Assembly: GCA_964570845.1 (NCBI GenBank)
Contig: CAZMZB010000001.1
Span: 62,001-126,000, forward strand
Direction: 5' to 3'
Length of the DNA stretch: 64,000 nucleotides
From: CAZLCC01 sp964570845
GTDB lineage: Bacteria; Patescibacteriota; Saccharimonadia; Saccharimonadales; Saccharimonadaceae
The position numbers and the translations under genes are program-made. Shown piece after piece: positions 25,153 to 33,900 of this stretch; position 1 is the first letter of the stretch; each line of letters opens with the position of its first letter. The notes under the pieces are model-generated. The model made no database searches. It was not told the DNA's origin and worked only from the letters and a program-made list of their open reading frames with translations.

Positions 25153-25161
25153 TGATAGAAT
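25153..25161 (+). promoter_or_regulatory. Extended -10 promoter for dedA; decides its start
   Basis: TG-A-TAGAAT. The hexamer overlaps an upstream in-frame ATG (25160) and ends 7 bases before the ATG at 25169, so the latter is the likely leaderless start. Confidence 0.45.
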
Positions 25162-25168
25162 GGACAAG

Positions 25169-25819
25169 ATGATTCCTGGCGTTGAACTGACTGATTTTAT
25201 CACATGGGCTGGCGTGATTGGCGTTGCACTGGTTGTTTTCGCTGAGTCCGGTCTTTTGATTGGCTTCTTCCTTCCGGGCGATAGTTTGCTATTTACTGCC
25301 GGATTCCTTACTCACCAAGGCCTGCTGGATGTTAATATTCACCTATTTGTACTTATTCTCTTCTTAGCCGCTGCGGCTGGAGACAGTGTTGGGTATATTT
25401 TTGGCCATAAAGTTGGGCGCAGACTTTTTAGAAGGAAAGATTCTTTGCTCTTCAGACAGGAAAACCTGCAACATGCTGAAAATTTCTATGAAAAACACGG
25501 CAGCAAAACAATTGTTATCGCACGGTTTATTCCAATCGTGCGAACTTTCGCACCAATTGTTGCCGGTATTGGCAAAATGGACTATAAAACATTTCTCACC
25601 TTTAACCTCATTGGCGCATTCTTATGGGCAGTCGGTCTCACCTATGTCGGTTACTTTACTGCTTCATGGCTTGGCTCAATGATTGACATTGACCATTATC
25701 TTCTGCCGATAGTTGCCGTTATTATTTTAATTTCCATCTTACCGCCAGTTATTCATATTTTAAAAGATGAAAAGCAGCGTGAATCTATAAAAAACCACCT
25801 TAAAAACCACAAGAAATAA
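25169..25819 (+). CDS. DedA/SNARE-associated family membrane protein
   Basis: A DedA-family protein of 216 residues from the chosen start, implicated in lipid flipping and envelope homeostasis. It has the family segments FAESGLLIGFFLPGDSLLF, AAAAGDSVGYIFGHKVGRRLF, HGSKTIVIARFIPIVRTFAPIVAG and the later helices. The conserved Glu, Asp and Arg pairs are present. Alternative starts at 25160 or further upstream are less likely because of the promoter position. Confidence 0.93.
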   Translation: MIPGVELTDFITWAGVIGVALVVFAESGLLIGFFLPGDSLLFTAGFLTHQGLLDVNIHLFVLILFLAAAAGDSVGYIFGHKVGRRLFRRKDSLLFRQENLQHAENFYEKHGSKTIVIARFIPIVRTFAPIVAGIGKMDYKTFLTFNLIGAFLWAVGLTYVGYFTASWLGSMIDIDHYLLPIVAVIILISILPPVIHILKDEKQRESIKNHLKNHKK

Positions 25820-25831
25820 TGCATAATACGC

Positions 25832-25860
25832 TTGTGTTTAAATAGCTGAGCTATTATAGT
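25832..25860 (+). promoter_or_regulatory. Promoter of second pilin gene
   Basis: TTGTGT (25832-25837), 17 bases, TATAGT (25855-25860), ending 10 bases before the pilin ATG. Confidence 0.5.
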
Positions 25861-25870
25861 TAACTGCAAG

Positions 25871-26404
25871 ATGAAGTACACGATAAAACAAGCTGGGTTT
25901 ACTGTTATTGAACTCATTGTTGTCGTCACAGTAATAGCTATCTTGGCTTCTATTATCATACTTTCCTATGGTGGTGTTAAAAATAATGCATATGATTCTG
26001 CGGTCAAGTCTGATATTCGACAGATTGCAGATCAAATTGAGCTTTTCGGACTAGATAACAATGGGTCATATCCCGTAACCTCACCTACTACTCAATTAAT
26101 ATCAACTGAGCTGCGAGCAACAAAAGACTCTTACTCAATAGAAACTAATGCCTTTGCGTATTGTGTGAATAACTCAACTACTCCTAAGAACTTTGCGGTT
26201 GGCGGAGTAAGCAAATCAGGTAATGCTTATTATTATTCAAGTGTTACAGAGAAAGTACAGTTAACCACTGCTTGGACAAGTGAGGTTTCGGTTAGTACCG
26301 TATGTACCAACTCCAACTACCTAAAATTGACAAGTAGCTCTGGCTTATATGGACATACCTATTCATCTTCTGGTCCTGGAACTTGGGCAGCTTGGATTAA
26401 TTAA
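25871..26404 (+). CDS. Type IV pilin-like protein
   Basis: A 177-residue prepilin: MKYTIKQAG|FTVIELIVVVTVIAIL, with cleavage after Gly9, Phe1 and Glu5, then the hydrophobic helix. The head domain (about 35-177) has two cysteines and ends in a Ser/Thr/Gly-rich segment. It shares its N-terminus with the 219-residue pilin at 6.3 kb but not its head. No assembly ATPase or prepilin peptidase is in the window. Transcript leader is about three bases. Confidence 0.85.
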   Translation: MKYTIKQAGFTVIELIVVVTVIAILASIIILSYGGVKNNAYDSAVKSDIRQIADQIELFGLDNNGSYPVTSPTTQLISTELRATKDSYSIETNAFAYCVNNSTTPKNFAVGGVSKSGNAYYYSSVTEKVQLTTAWTSEVSVSTVCTNSNYLKLTSSSGLYGHTYSSSGPGTWAAWIN

Positions 26405-26407
26405 TAA

Positions 26408-29218
26408 TTACAGATTGGCTTTTAAATATTTCCCCGTATAAGAGTCTTTGCTCTTCGTGATTTCTTCTGGTGTACCCTCAGCAACAATGTGCCCGCCTGC
26501 GTCACCACCTTCCGGACCCATATCAATAATATGGTCGGCACTTTTTATCACATCCAAATTATGCTCAATCACAATCATACTGTTACCGGTGTTCACCAGT
26601 GCTTGCAGCACATGCAATAGTCGCTTCACATCTGCACTATGAAGACCGGTGGTTGGTTCATCTAAAACATAGAGCGTCTTGCCAGTTGCGCGTCGGCTAA
26701 GCTCCGTGGCAAGTTTAATGCGCTGTGCCTCACCGCCGCTAAATGTCGTTGCTGGCTGACCGAGGGTAATGTAGCCTAGCCCAACCTCAACTAATGTATC
26801 AAGCTTTCGCGCCACGCTTGGAATGTTCTTGAAAAACTCTGCCGCCTGCTCGACTGTCATTGAAAGCACGTCTGAAATCGTTTTATCTTTATATTTAATT
26901 TCCAGTGCTTCTCTGTTATAGCGCTTGCCCTTGCACTCCTCACACTGCACATAGACATCGGGCAAAAAGTGCATTTCAATCTTAATCACCCCATCGCCTT
27001 GGCAATTCTCACAGCGCCCACCCTTTACATTGAAGCTAAATCGCCCCGCTTTATAGCCGCGAATATTCGCTTCGGGAGTTGAAGCAAACAACTCCCGAAT
27101 TGGTGTGAAAACACCCGTATAAGTTGCAGGGTTTGAACGGGGTGTGCGCCCTATTGGCGACTGGTCAATCACGATAACTTTATCAAGCTGGTTCATTCCC
27201 TCAATCAACTCATGCTTACCAGGAACCTCACTGGAACGATGGAGTCGTGCAGACAGTTCTTTTGCTAAGATATCATTTACCAGCGTTGATTTCCCAGAGC
27301 CGCTCACGCCGCTTACAACTGTTAAAAGTCCAAGCGGAAACTTCGCATTAACATTTTTCAGGTTATGCTCACTAGCTCCTTTCACTTCAATAAAGCGCTC
27401 TGATGGGGTTCTGCGTTTTTTTGGCGTTTCAATTTTTTCAGAACCAACTAAATATCTTCCAGTGATACTTTCTTTACTTTTCTCCACCTCTTTCGGTGTG
27501 CCGGCAGCAATAACTTTCCCGCCTTTTACACCCGCACCAGGACCAATATCCAGCAAATAATCGGCGCTACGAATCGTATCTTCATCATGCTCAACTACAA
27601 GCACCGTGTTACCAATATCACGCAAATGCTTGAGAGTTTTAATAAGTCGGTCATTATCTCGCTGGTGCAAGCCAATCGATGGTTCATCAAGAACATATAG
27701 CACCCCTTGAAGCCCCGAGCCGATTTGCGTTGCCAGACGAATGCGCTGCGCTTCACCGCCAGAAAGAGTGTTGGCCGCTCGACTTAAGCTGAGATAATTC
27801 AGCCCAACATTGTTCATAAATCCAAGTCGCGCCTGGATTTCCTGAAAAATTTGCTTGGCAATTTTTTGTTCTTCATCACTTAGTTTTAATGTTTTTTCAA
27901 AAAGCTCCAGCGCATTTTCAATGCTCAAATTACACACTTCCATGATGTCTAAGTCATGCACAGTCACGGCAAGTACTACTGGCTTCAGGCGCGCTCCATG
28001 ACACGCATGACATTTTTTTTCACGCATAAATCGCTCGATATCACGACGCATAAACTCACTGTCAGTTTCTTTGTGTCTACGTTCCAAATTCGGCACCACT
28101 CCTTCGTAAGCAGAATCAAAATATCGCCCATTGCCAAGTTGTACCGTATATTTCTGTTTGCCGGTGCCATACAAAATTTTATTCATCGTTTCCTCTGAAA
28201 AATCTCGAATCGGGGTATGTACATCAAAACCATGTGCCTCGCCAACGGCTGCAAGCTTTTTCATATACCACGCGTCACTATTTACTCGGTTATAGGGTCG
28301 GATTGCCCCTTCGGCAATTGTCAGGTTCGGGTTAAACACCAGCTCGGGATCAACCTCAAGCCGAGAGCCAAGTCCCGTACACACCGGACATGCGCCATGC
28401 GGCGAGTTAAAGCTAAAGAGTCGCGGCTCAAGCTCAGGAATCATTTCTTCGGGGTGGTCGATGCAGGCAAAGCGCTGGCTATAGGAATGTAGCTCATTAT
28501 TATCCACATCAAGCACCTCAACACTACCATTCGCAATTTCTAAAGACTGCTCAATTGACTGTGTAATGCGGCTGGCATGTTCCTTATTACTCACCACTCG
28601 ATCCACCACTAGTTCAATCGTGTGTTTATATTTTTTATCAAGCTCTGGCCATTCGTCGAGCGAATAGACAATGCCATCAACTCTCGCTCGTGCAAACCCA
28701 GAACGAGCATACTGTTCCGGAACATGTGCAAACTCACCTTTTTTATCTTTCACAATTGGCGCCAAAATAATAATTCGCTTACCTTCAGTAACTTTGATAA
28801 CTTCGTCAATAATTGCCTGCGGCGTTCTTCGTGCTACTTCTTTACCGCACACCGGGCAATGCGGCACACCAATTCGTGCGTAAAGCAGACGAAGATAATC
28901 ATAAATTTCTGTTACTGTCGCCACTGTTGAGCGTGGATTTCGACTGGCAGATTTTTGGTCAATGCTAATCGCTGGGCTCAAACCATCAATCTGATCAACA
29001 TCCGGTTTTTCCATAAGCCCCAAAAACTGGCGGGCATAACTACTCAAACTTTCAACATATCGTCTTTGCCCTTCGGCATAAATCGTATCAAATGCTAAAG
29101 AAGATTTCCCCGAGCCGCTAAGACCGGTAATTACTACCAGCTTATCTCTTGGAATCTCCACATCAACATTTTTTAAGTTGTGCTCTCTGGCACCACGAAC
29201 TCGAATCACCTCAGACAT
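26408..29218 (-). CDS. uvrA: UvrABC excinuclease subunit A
   Basis: UvrA is the damage-sensing ATPase of nucleotide excision repair. The 936-residue protein has both ABC modules: Walker A GLSGSGKSSLAF (about 32) and GVSGSGKSTLVND (about 640), signatures TLSGGEAQRIRLATQ and TFSGGEAQRIKLATE, and Walker B motifs VLYVLDEPS and TLYVLDEPT. Zinc modules CPVCGKEV with CHACHGARL, and CENCQGDG with CEECKGKR, are intact, in contrast to the cysteine loss in UvrC and RpoC. An extended -10 lies 10 bases before the ATG. Confidence 0.98.
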   Translation of the reverse strand: MSEVIRVRGAREHNLKNVDVEIPRDKLVVITGLSGSGKSSLAFDTIYAEGQRRYVESLSSYARQFLGLMEKPDVDQIDGLSPAISIDQKSASRNPRSTVATVTEIYDYLRLLYARIGVPHCPVCGKEVARRTPQAIIDEVIKVTEGKRIIILAPIVKDKKGEFAHVPEQYARSGFARARVDGIVYSLDEWPELDKKYKHTIELVVDRVVSNKEHASRITQSIEQSLEIANGSVEVLDVDNNELHSYSQRFACIDHPEEMIPELEPRLFSFNSPHGACPVCTGLGSRLEVDPELVFNPNLTIAEGAIRPYNRVNSDAWYMKKLAAVGEAHGFDVHTPIRDFSEETMNKILYGTGKQKYTVQLGNGRYFDSAYEGVVPNLERRHKETDSEFMRRDIERFMREKKCHACHGARLKPVVLAVTVHDLDIMEVCNLSIENALELFEKTLKLSDEEQKIAKQIFQEIQARLGFMNNVGLNYLSLSRAANTLSGGEAQRIRLATQIGSGLQGVLYVLDEPSIGLHQRDNDRLIKTLKHLRDIGNTVLVVEHDEDTIRSADYLLDIGPGAGVKGGKVIAAGTPKEVEKSKESITGRYLVGSEKIETPKKRRTPSERFIEVKGASEHNLKNVNAKFPLGLLTVVSGVSGSGKSTLVNDILAKELSARLHRSSEVPGKHELIEGMNQLDKVIVIDQSPIGRTPRSNPATYTGVFTPIRELFASTPEANIRGYKAGRFSFNVKGGRCENCQGDGVIKIEMHFLPDVYVQCEECKGKRYNREALEIKYKDKTISDVLSMTVEQAAEFFKNIPSVARKLDTLVEVGLGYITLGQPATTFSGGEAQRIKLATELSRRATGKTLYVLDEPTTGLHSADVKRLLHVLQALVNTGNSMIVIEHNLDVIKSADHIIDMGPEGGDAGGHIVAEGTPEEITKSKDSYTGKYLKANL

Positions 29219-29228
29219 AACTTGTACT

Positions 29229-29237
29229 ATTGTATCA
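29229..29237 (-). promoter_or_regulatory. uvrA extended -10 promoter
   Basis: TG-A-TACAAT on the minus strand, hexamer 29229-29234, 10 bases before the uvrA ATG. No SOS-type operator is obvious around it. Confidence 0.45.
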
Positions 29238-29260
29238 TTTTTTAATCAACCTTAAACCTC

Positions 29261-29289
29261 TTGCAAAAAAGTCAAAAAACTGCTACAAT
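29261..29289 (+). promoter_or_regulatory. Promoter of the small membrane protein gene
   Basis: TTGCAA (29261-29266), 17 bases, TACAAT (29284-29289); divergent from the uvrA promoter. Confidence 0.55.
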
Positions 29290-29322
29290 GGTAATCCCAT
29301 AAGAGATTGAGAGGTTGGGATC

Positions 29323-29673
29323 ATGGAGCAAAACACTATTTTTAAAGTTATCACAGCAATTATTGCTTTCCTTGTGCTTGCAAAAATCGGTGTGTTTGAG
29401 GCAGTGCTCCTCTTCTTACTCGCTGGCGCGGTTCCAGGGCTTCCTTTCACGCTACCCTCTTGGGTTATGCTTCCGCTGGTTCTTGCCAGCATTGTCATGC
29501 TTACTCGTTGGGTAGCAAATAAACAGCTTTACCCCGGCAGTCCAAAGGTAAAGGCTAGCCAAGCAGCAGTCTTAAAAGATCCTAATCTGAAGCAAAAACG
29601 AGAACGGAACGCGCAATTACGTCGTCATCAATTCAGCCTTATTAAAAAACAAGTTAAAAATATTACTCGATAG
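29323..29673 (+). CDS. Small uncharacterised membrane protein
   Basis: A 116-residue protein with two hydrophobic helices (about residues 6-40 and 44-62) and a basic cytoplasmic tail of about 50 residues. GAGAGG upstream is a fair ribosome site. Its end overlaps the end of the convergent exonuclease gene by 11 bases. I recognise no family. Confidence 0.7.
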   Translation: MEQNTIFKVITAIIAFLVLAKIGVFEAVLLFLLAGAVPGLPFTLPSWVMLPLVLASIVMLTRWVANKQLYPGSPKVKASQAAVLKDPNLKQKRERNAQLRRHQFSLIKKQVKNITR

Positions 29674-31081
29674 GGGCGATATTCTCAGCCCAGAGCTGCA
29701 GCTCTTGTAGTAAAAATTGCGCCCCCTCATCTGTTCGTGCCTGAGCTAAGCTCTGTAGATTTTGGCTAAACTTACCAACATTTTGTTTAAACTTCTCAGT
29801 CTTATAGGCTTCCCATGTTTCCTGTTCATCTTTACTTAAGACGCTAGGAAAGTTACGTGCTTTATAGCGAAGAAGTAGCTCTGGGAGGCGTTCATCGATA
29901 AAATCAGGATGAAAATCTACTAAAGCTTTTTCATCAGCATTTCTCACTGCTTCAACCTTAGCTCTGTCTTTATCCTGCGCGAAACTATCATAAAGCTGCC
30001 CTTCGACATCTTCTGCTTTTGGATAGGCTTCCCTTGAAGCAAAGGCCACTGCCACTTTATCAATCAATCCTTGATTGTTTTGTAGGTTTACCAAGTGTTT
30101 TTCAACAGTTTTCTGGTCTAAACTAATATTTTGCCATGTTTTTTCATCCTGTATCACTCCAAGCGGTGCCACGGCAGGGCAGCGATTATACATCAGTTCT
30201 TTCACTGGAATAGCTTTAAAATCTTCCTTTTTTCGCTCCTGATAGGGCGCAAATAGCGTTTTGGCTATTTCTTCCTGAGAAAGGTCTGCAAAATCACTAG
30301 GCTCAAACCGCAAATCATACACCAAAATACTGCCCGCCCGAGCGCCTGGCGCAATCGGAAACGCCACCGTTGTATGCTGAAACTCACCGCTATATCGCCC
30401 GCTGCTATAGACAAACGGCTGCGGATTTTCAAGATTAACAAGCTTCATTACCTCTTTTTTATCTCTTAAGTTCAGAAGGTATTCAAATAATTTTGGTTGT
30501 TTTTCTTTAATCAATTTCGCAATGGCAATTAATGCTTCGACATCACTCAGCGCATCGTGAGCTTTGGCATGGTCAAGCCCATTTTCAGCACTCAGAAGCT
30601 CCAACCGATTAGTTGGTTTGCCGTCCTCTCTGACCGGCCACCGTATTCCCTCTGGTCGCAAGGCTCGTGTCATGCGCGCTACATCAAGAAAATCCCACCG
30701 ACTGCGTCCATCTTTCCAACTCCATTCATACGGATCATAAAAATTACGCCACAAAGTGGTGCGGATAAATTCATCATCAAACCGCACATTATTAAACCCA
30801 ACAGTAATCGTATCTGGGGTAAAAACCTGTTTGCTGAGTATTGTGGCAAACTCAGCTTCGCTAATGCCTTCTTCAAGAGTTTTTTGCGGCGTTATTCCTG
30901 TCACAAGTATGGCCGGCGGGTCGGGCAAAATATCATCGCTCAGCTTCACTAAAATATTTATCGGCTCGCCAATAGGTTGCAAATTCATATCTGTTCGCTG
31001 CCCCGCAAACTGCATAATTCGCTGATAGCGCGCATCGAGACCGCTTGTTTCTAAATCATAAAAAAAGAAGGTTTTTGACAT
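29663..31081 (-). CDS. sbcB: Exodeoxyribonuclease I
   Basis: A 472-residue 3'-5' single-strand exonuclease closely following E. coli SbcB along its length. The DEDDh motifs are FFFYDLETSG (Asp and Glu), VGFNNVRFDDEFIR, SRWDFLDVARM and HAKAHDALSDVEALI. The SH3-like and C-terminal regions match in order, including VKELMYNRCPAVAPLG and LLLRYKARNFPSVL. ExoI is best known from gammaproteobacteria, so its presence here may reflect transfer. An extended -10 is 8 bases before the ATG. Confidence 0.95.
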   Translation of the reverse strand: MSKTFFFYDLETSGLDARYQRIMQFAGQRTDMNLQPIGEPINILVKLSDDILPDPPAILVTGITPQKTLEEGISEAEFATILSKQVFTPDTITVGFNNVRFDDEFIRTTLWRNFYDPYEWSWKDGRSRWDFLDVARMTRALRPEGIRWPVREDGKPTNRLELLSAENGLDHAKAHDALSDVEALIAIAKLIKEKQPKLFEYLLNLRDKKEVMKLVNLENPQPFVYSSGRYSGEFQHTTVAFPIAPGARAGSILVYDLRFEPSDFADLSQEEIAKTLFAPYQERKKEDFKAIPVKELMYNRCPAVAPLGVIQDEKTWQNISLDQKTVEKHLVNLQNNQGLIDKVAVAFASREAYPKAEDVEGQLYDSFAQDKDRAKVEAVRNADEKALVDFHPDFIDERLPELLLRYKARNFPSVLSKDEQETWEAYKTEKFKQNVGKFSQNLQSLAQARTDEGAQFLLQELQLWAENIAPIE

Positions 31082-31089
31082 GTTCTTTT

Positions 31090-31098
31090 AGTATAACA
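31090..31098 (-). promoter_or_regulatory. sbcB extended -10 promoter, leaderless
   Basis: TG-T-TATACT on the minus strand; the hexamer (31090-31095) ends 8 bases before the sbcB ATG. Confidence 0.55.
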
Positions 31099-31104
31099 AA
31101 AACC

Positions 31105-32400
31105 TCAGAACTGCTCTAACAGCGAAAAACGGTATTCACCACTCTCGCCAACAGAGATAATATTCTCTTCCGTTGCGCCTGCTCGCTCTAGTTCGTGCGT
31201 GATGCCTAACTTGCTCATAATATCTCGCAATCGATTAATGGCGTGCGGGTTGGAAAAATCAGTTTTTGCGGCAAATCTCTCAATTTTCTCCCCCGTTACG
31301 ATAAACATATCGTCTTCACTACGAATGCGCCACGCATCTGCTTTCGCGCTTTCACTAAGGGTAATCACCGGCACTTTATCTTCCTCCGCAATCTCTATGA
31401 CTGCTTTTTTTGCTCTCATTTCGTCAACTTTTTCTCTCAGCTCTCGAAGCACCCCTATTAAACCTTTATGCGCTTTGGAAGAAATCGCAAAAAGTGGTAC
31501 CTCGGCAGGGATAACTTTTTGCAGCTCACTCATCTGATACGTCACCATATCACCCTCTAAACCTTCAGTTTTCGTCAAAACTACTACCTCTGGGTGCTCT
31601 GTGAGCTCTTTGCTATAGGCTGCAAGCTCATCTCGTATCGTTTGGTAGGCTTTGGCAACATCATTGTCATAAACATCAATAAGATGCAAAAGTACCGCTG
31701 TACGCTCCACATGGCGTAAAAAAGCATCTCCAAGCCCCTTACCTCTGCTTGCGCCCTCAATCAACCCCGGTATATCAGCAATGAGCAGACTTGTATCATC
31801 AATATCCGCTACTCCAAGGTTAGGACTCAAGGTTGTGAAGGCATAATCAGCAATCTCCGGTCGAGCGTTACTTACGACACTCAAGAAAGTTGATTTTCCT
31901 GCATTTGGAAAGCCCACTAACCCCACATCAGCCAATAACTTTAGCTCAAGTGTTGCTTCAAATGCTTCGCCTTTTTCACCCACCTCCGCCACTCGAGGAG
32001 CCTGGCGAGTTGAGCTTTTGAAGTGAGCGTTACCAAAACCACCTTCGCCACCCTTAGCAATAACTGCAGATTGTCCATGTTTTGTTAGATCAGCTAATAG
32101 TTCCCCGTCACGGCGAATAATCGTCCCTTTTGGCACCTTCACGATTAAATCTTTACCGCTCCGACCATGCTGCTTTCGTTTGCCACCGCTGGAACCGTTT
32201 TCAGCTTTTAATTCCTGCTTATAACGAAAATCCACTAGTGTATTGAGGTTTCTATCAGCCCTAAAGACGATATCACCACCTTTACCGCCATCACCGCCAT
32301 CCGGCCCGCCCTTATCAACAAATTTTTCATGACGAAAACTGACAATACCGTTGCCGCCTCTGCCAGCTTCCGCAATCACCTTTGCTGTATCTACAAACAT
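31105..32400 (-). CDS. obg: GTPase Obg
   Basis: Obg is an essential ribosome-associated GTPase linked to stress and 50S assembly. The glycine-rich Obg fold is at residues 1-158 (GGNGIVSFRHEKFV, GGDGGKGGDIVF), the G domain from about 159 (GFPNAGKST, LADIPGLIEGAS, and TKTE in place of the usual NKxD), and a C-terminal OCT domain (about 345-425). The full-length form with OCT is typical of Firmicutes and Actinobacteria. AGAGG precedes the ATG. Confidence 0.97.
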   Translation of the reverse strand: MFVDTAKVIAEAGRGGNGIVSFRHEKFVDKGGPDGGDGGKGGDIVFRADRNLNTLVDFRYKQELKAENGSSGGKRKQHGRSGKDLIVKVPKGTIIRRDGELLADLTKHGQSAVIAKGGEGGFGNAHFKSSTRQAPRVAEVGEKGEAFEATLELKLLADVGLVGFPNAGKSTFLSVVSNARPEIADYAFTTLSPNLGVADIDDTSLLIADIPGLIEGASRGKGLGDAFLRHVERTAVLLHLIDVYDNDVAKAYQTIRDELAAYSKELTEHPEVVVLTKTEGLEGDMVTYQMSELQKVIPAEVPLFAISSKAHKGLIGVLRELREKVDEMRAKKAVIEIAEEDKVPVITLSESAKADAWRIRSEDDMFIVTGEKIERFAAKTDFSNPHAINRLRDIMSKLGITHELERAGATEENIISVGESGEYRFSLLEQF

Positions 32401-32434
32401 GCCTCTAGCATAACAGAGGTAGAGAAATTATGCC

Positions 32435-32470
32435 ATAAAAATAAGCCCCGCGTTAACAGCGAGGCTTATT
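32435..32470 (-). terminator. Rho-independent terminator after the LysM-CHAP gene
   Basis: On the minus strand, AATAAGCC/GGCTTATT arms continue after one mismatch into GCG/CGC with a 7-base loop, followed by a run of five T. Confidence 0.85.
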
Positions 32471-32483
32471 GCTTATTTTAATT

Positions 32484-33647
32484 TTAGTGAATATAGGTAT
32501 AATTTCGAGCTTCAGAAGGAGTAAACTTTCGTTCACTTCTGACATTAAAGCCTACTTGGTTCATCTCTGAAACAAATACACTACCATCTGGGCCTACTCT
32601 CTCTACGATACCTACGTGACCATAATAGCCACTGGTTGTTTGGAATACGGCACCAACTGCAGGAGTGTTGTTCACTGTAAACCCTGCCGCAGCCGCTAAC
32701 ATTGCCCAGGTGTTCGCATTACCCCAAAAGCTACCGATTGGTCGCCCAAGCTCAGCACGACGGTTAAAGGCATAGTAGGTACAGTTACCAAAATCATAGC
32801 GGTTGCCGACCGAGACGGTTGCTTGTGTTACAACTGGACTTGAAGAGACAATACCAGTTGAACTCAAAGCGGGTTGAGCAGCTGCAGGATTTATCCCATC
32901 AGGAATAACAATCTTTTCACCCGGTTTCAAGCCACCTTCTTCGAGGTCGTTAAAGAGAATGATTCGTTCCTTTTCTGCTTGATAACGGTTTGCAAGACTT
33001 TCAACGGTATCAGTTGCTTCAACTGTATGTACCACACCGTCCTGAGCGGGCACAGAAAGTGTTCTTCCCGGCTCTAAAGCATCAGAAGTAAGGTTATTTG
33101 CCCAACGAACAGTATCTTCAGATACATTAAACTTTTTAGCTACCTTAGGTACGGTGTCACCTGTTGCGGTTTTATAGCTTGCTACTTCTCGAGTTGCAGC
33201 CGTTTCAGGTTGTACTACCTCTGGTTTCTCAATTAATGTATCGTTGTTTTGTGCCAATTCTTCTTTTGCTTGCAGTGAAATAGAAAGGTTAGCAACGTTA
33301 TTTGCAACTGGCAATTCTGCTGTTTCAGCAAGACTGGCCGCTAAACTGGTAGTTGCCACCTTATTTACAGAAGGCTGCTGATTCGCAAGCGCTGACTGGT
33401 CAGAATTTGTCACCAATGAGTTTTTATTAGAAGGACCATAATATCCTAATACTACTGATCCAATGAGGAGCAAGAAAACACCAACATATGCTGTTATTTT
33501 TGCCGGTTTACTAAATTTCAAAGAGGCTCGTTTACGATAATTGTAGTGTCGTTTCAATACTCGGTTTGAAGAACCAAGTTTACGTGCAGGAGCATTGCTC
33601 GACGCAGGTTTGATACGAATAGTTAGTCTCCTGTACCATGTTGCCAC
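32484..33647 (-). CDS. LysM-CHAP peptidoglycan hydrolase, membrane-anchored
   Basis: A 387-residue wall enzyme. A basic cytoplasmic stretch and one helix (AYVGVFLLLIGSVVLGYYG, about 53-71) are followed by a linker, two LysM domains (about 155-200 and 205-250) and a CHAP amidase/endopeptidase domain (about 280-387) with the catalytic Cys in GNCTYYAFNRR and His in YGHVGIVE. It starts at GTG, with an AAGG site 10 bases before; no ATG is available until after the helix. It has a strong promoter and a 210-base structured leader. The role is probably in wall growth or separation, or in attack on a host wall if the cell is an epibiont. Confidence 0.93.
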   Translation of the reverse strand: MATWYRRLTIRIKPASSNAPARKLGSSNRVLKRHYNYRKRASLKFSKPAKITAYVGVFLLLIGSVVLGYYGPSNKNSLVTNSDQSALANQQPSVNKVATTSLAASLAETAELPVANNVANLSISLQAKEELAQNNDTLIEKPEVVQPETAATREVASYKTATGDTVPKVAKKFNVSEDTVRWANNLTSDALEPGRTLSVPAQDGVVHTVEATDTVESLANRYQAEKERIILFNDLEEGGLKPGEKIVIPDGINPAAAQPALSSTGIVSSSPVVTQATVSVGNRYDFGNCTYYAFNRRAELGRPIGSFWGNANTWAMLAAAAGFTVNNTPAVGAVFQTTSGYYGHVGIVERVGPDGSVFVSEMNQVGFNVRSERKFTPSEARNYTYIH

Positions 33648-33857
33648 AGTACCGCTACCTTACTCTGTCTTTACTTCTCGCAAAAGAACAGGATGTATAT
33701 GTCGACCAATTCTTACTTTAATATTAAAATTTGAATAGTTTTAAGTATCTACATCCGTACGACATTTGTCGGTAGGCCCATACGAGTGCTTGTTTTGCCC
33801 ACCATCACCTCTGTAGAAACAGGGGTGAAATAGCAAGTAAACGCATGTGCTTCAATT
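33648..33857 (-). promoter_or_regulatory. Structured 5' leader with two coupled small ORFs
   Basis: The leader RNA can form CACC-CTGT/ACAG-GGTG, a seven-pair GGTGGGC/GCCTACC hairpin (one G-U), CCGAC/GTCGG-like and GGATGTA/TACATCC stems. It also contains a near-leaderless 13-codon ORF (33846-33805, MRLLAISPLFLQR) whose TGA overlaps the ATG of an 18-codon ORF (33805-33749). I could not match it to the c-di-AMP or c-di-GMP riboswitch consensus. Confidence 0.4.
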
Positions 33858-33886
33858 AATATAGCAAATATTGACTAAAAGGTCAA
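33858..33886 (-). promoter_or_regulatory. LysM-CHAP gene promoter
   Basis: TTGACC (33881-33886), 17 bases ending in TGC, TATATT (33858-33863) on the minus strand. ATTGAC/GTCAAT inverted arms across the -35 may be an operator. Confidence 0.65.
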
Positions 33887-33900
33887 TAGATTTTTTAGTA

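Noticed and set aside
25109..25168. Earlier starts for dedA (TTG 25109, ATG 25160)
   Set aside because: The extended -10 at 25153-25161 overlaps or follows these starts, and the family homology begins after 25169.
33648..33857. c-di-AMP (ydaO) or c-di-GMP riboswitch before the LysM-CHAP gene
   Set aside because: I could not find the conserved core sequences of either class; only unspecific stems are visible.
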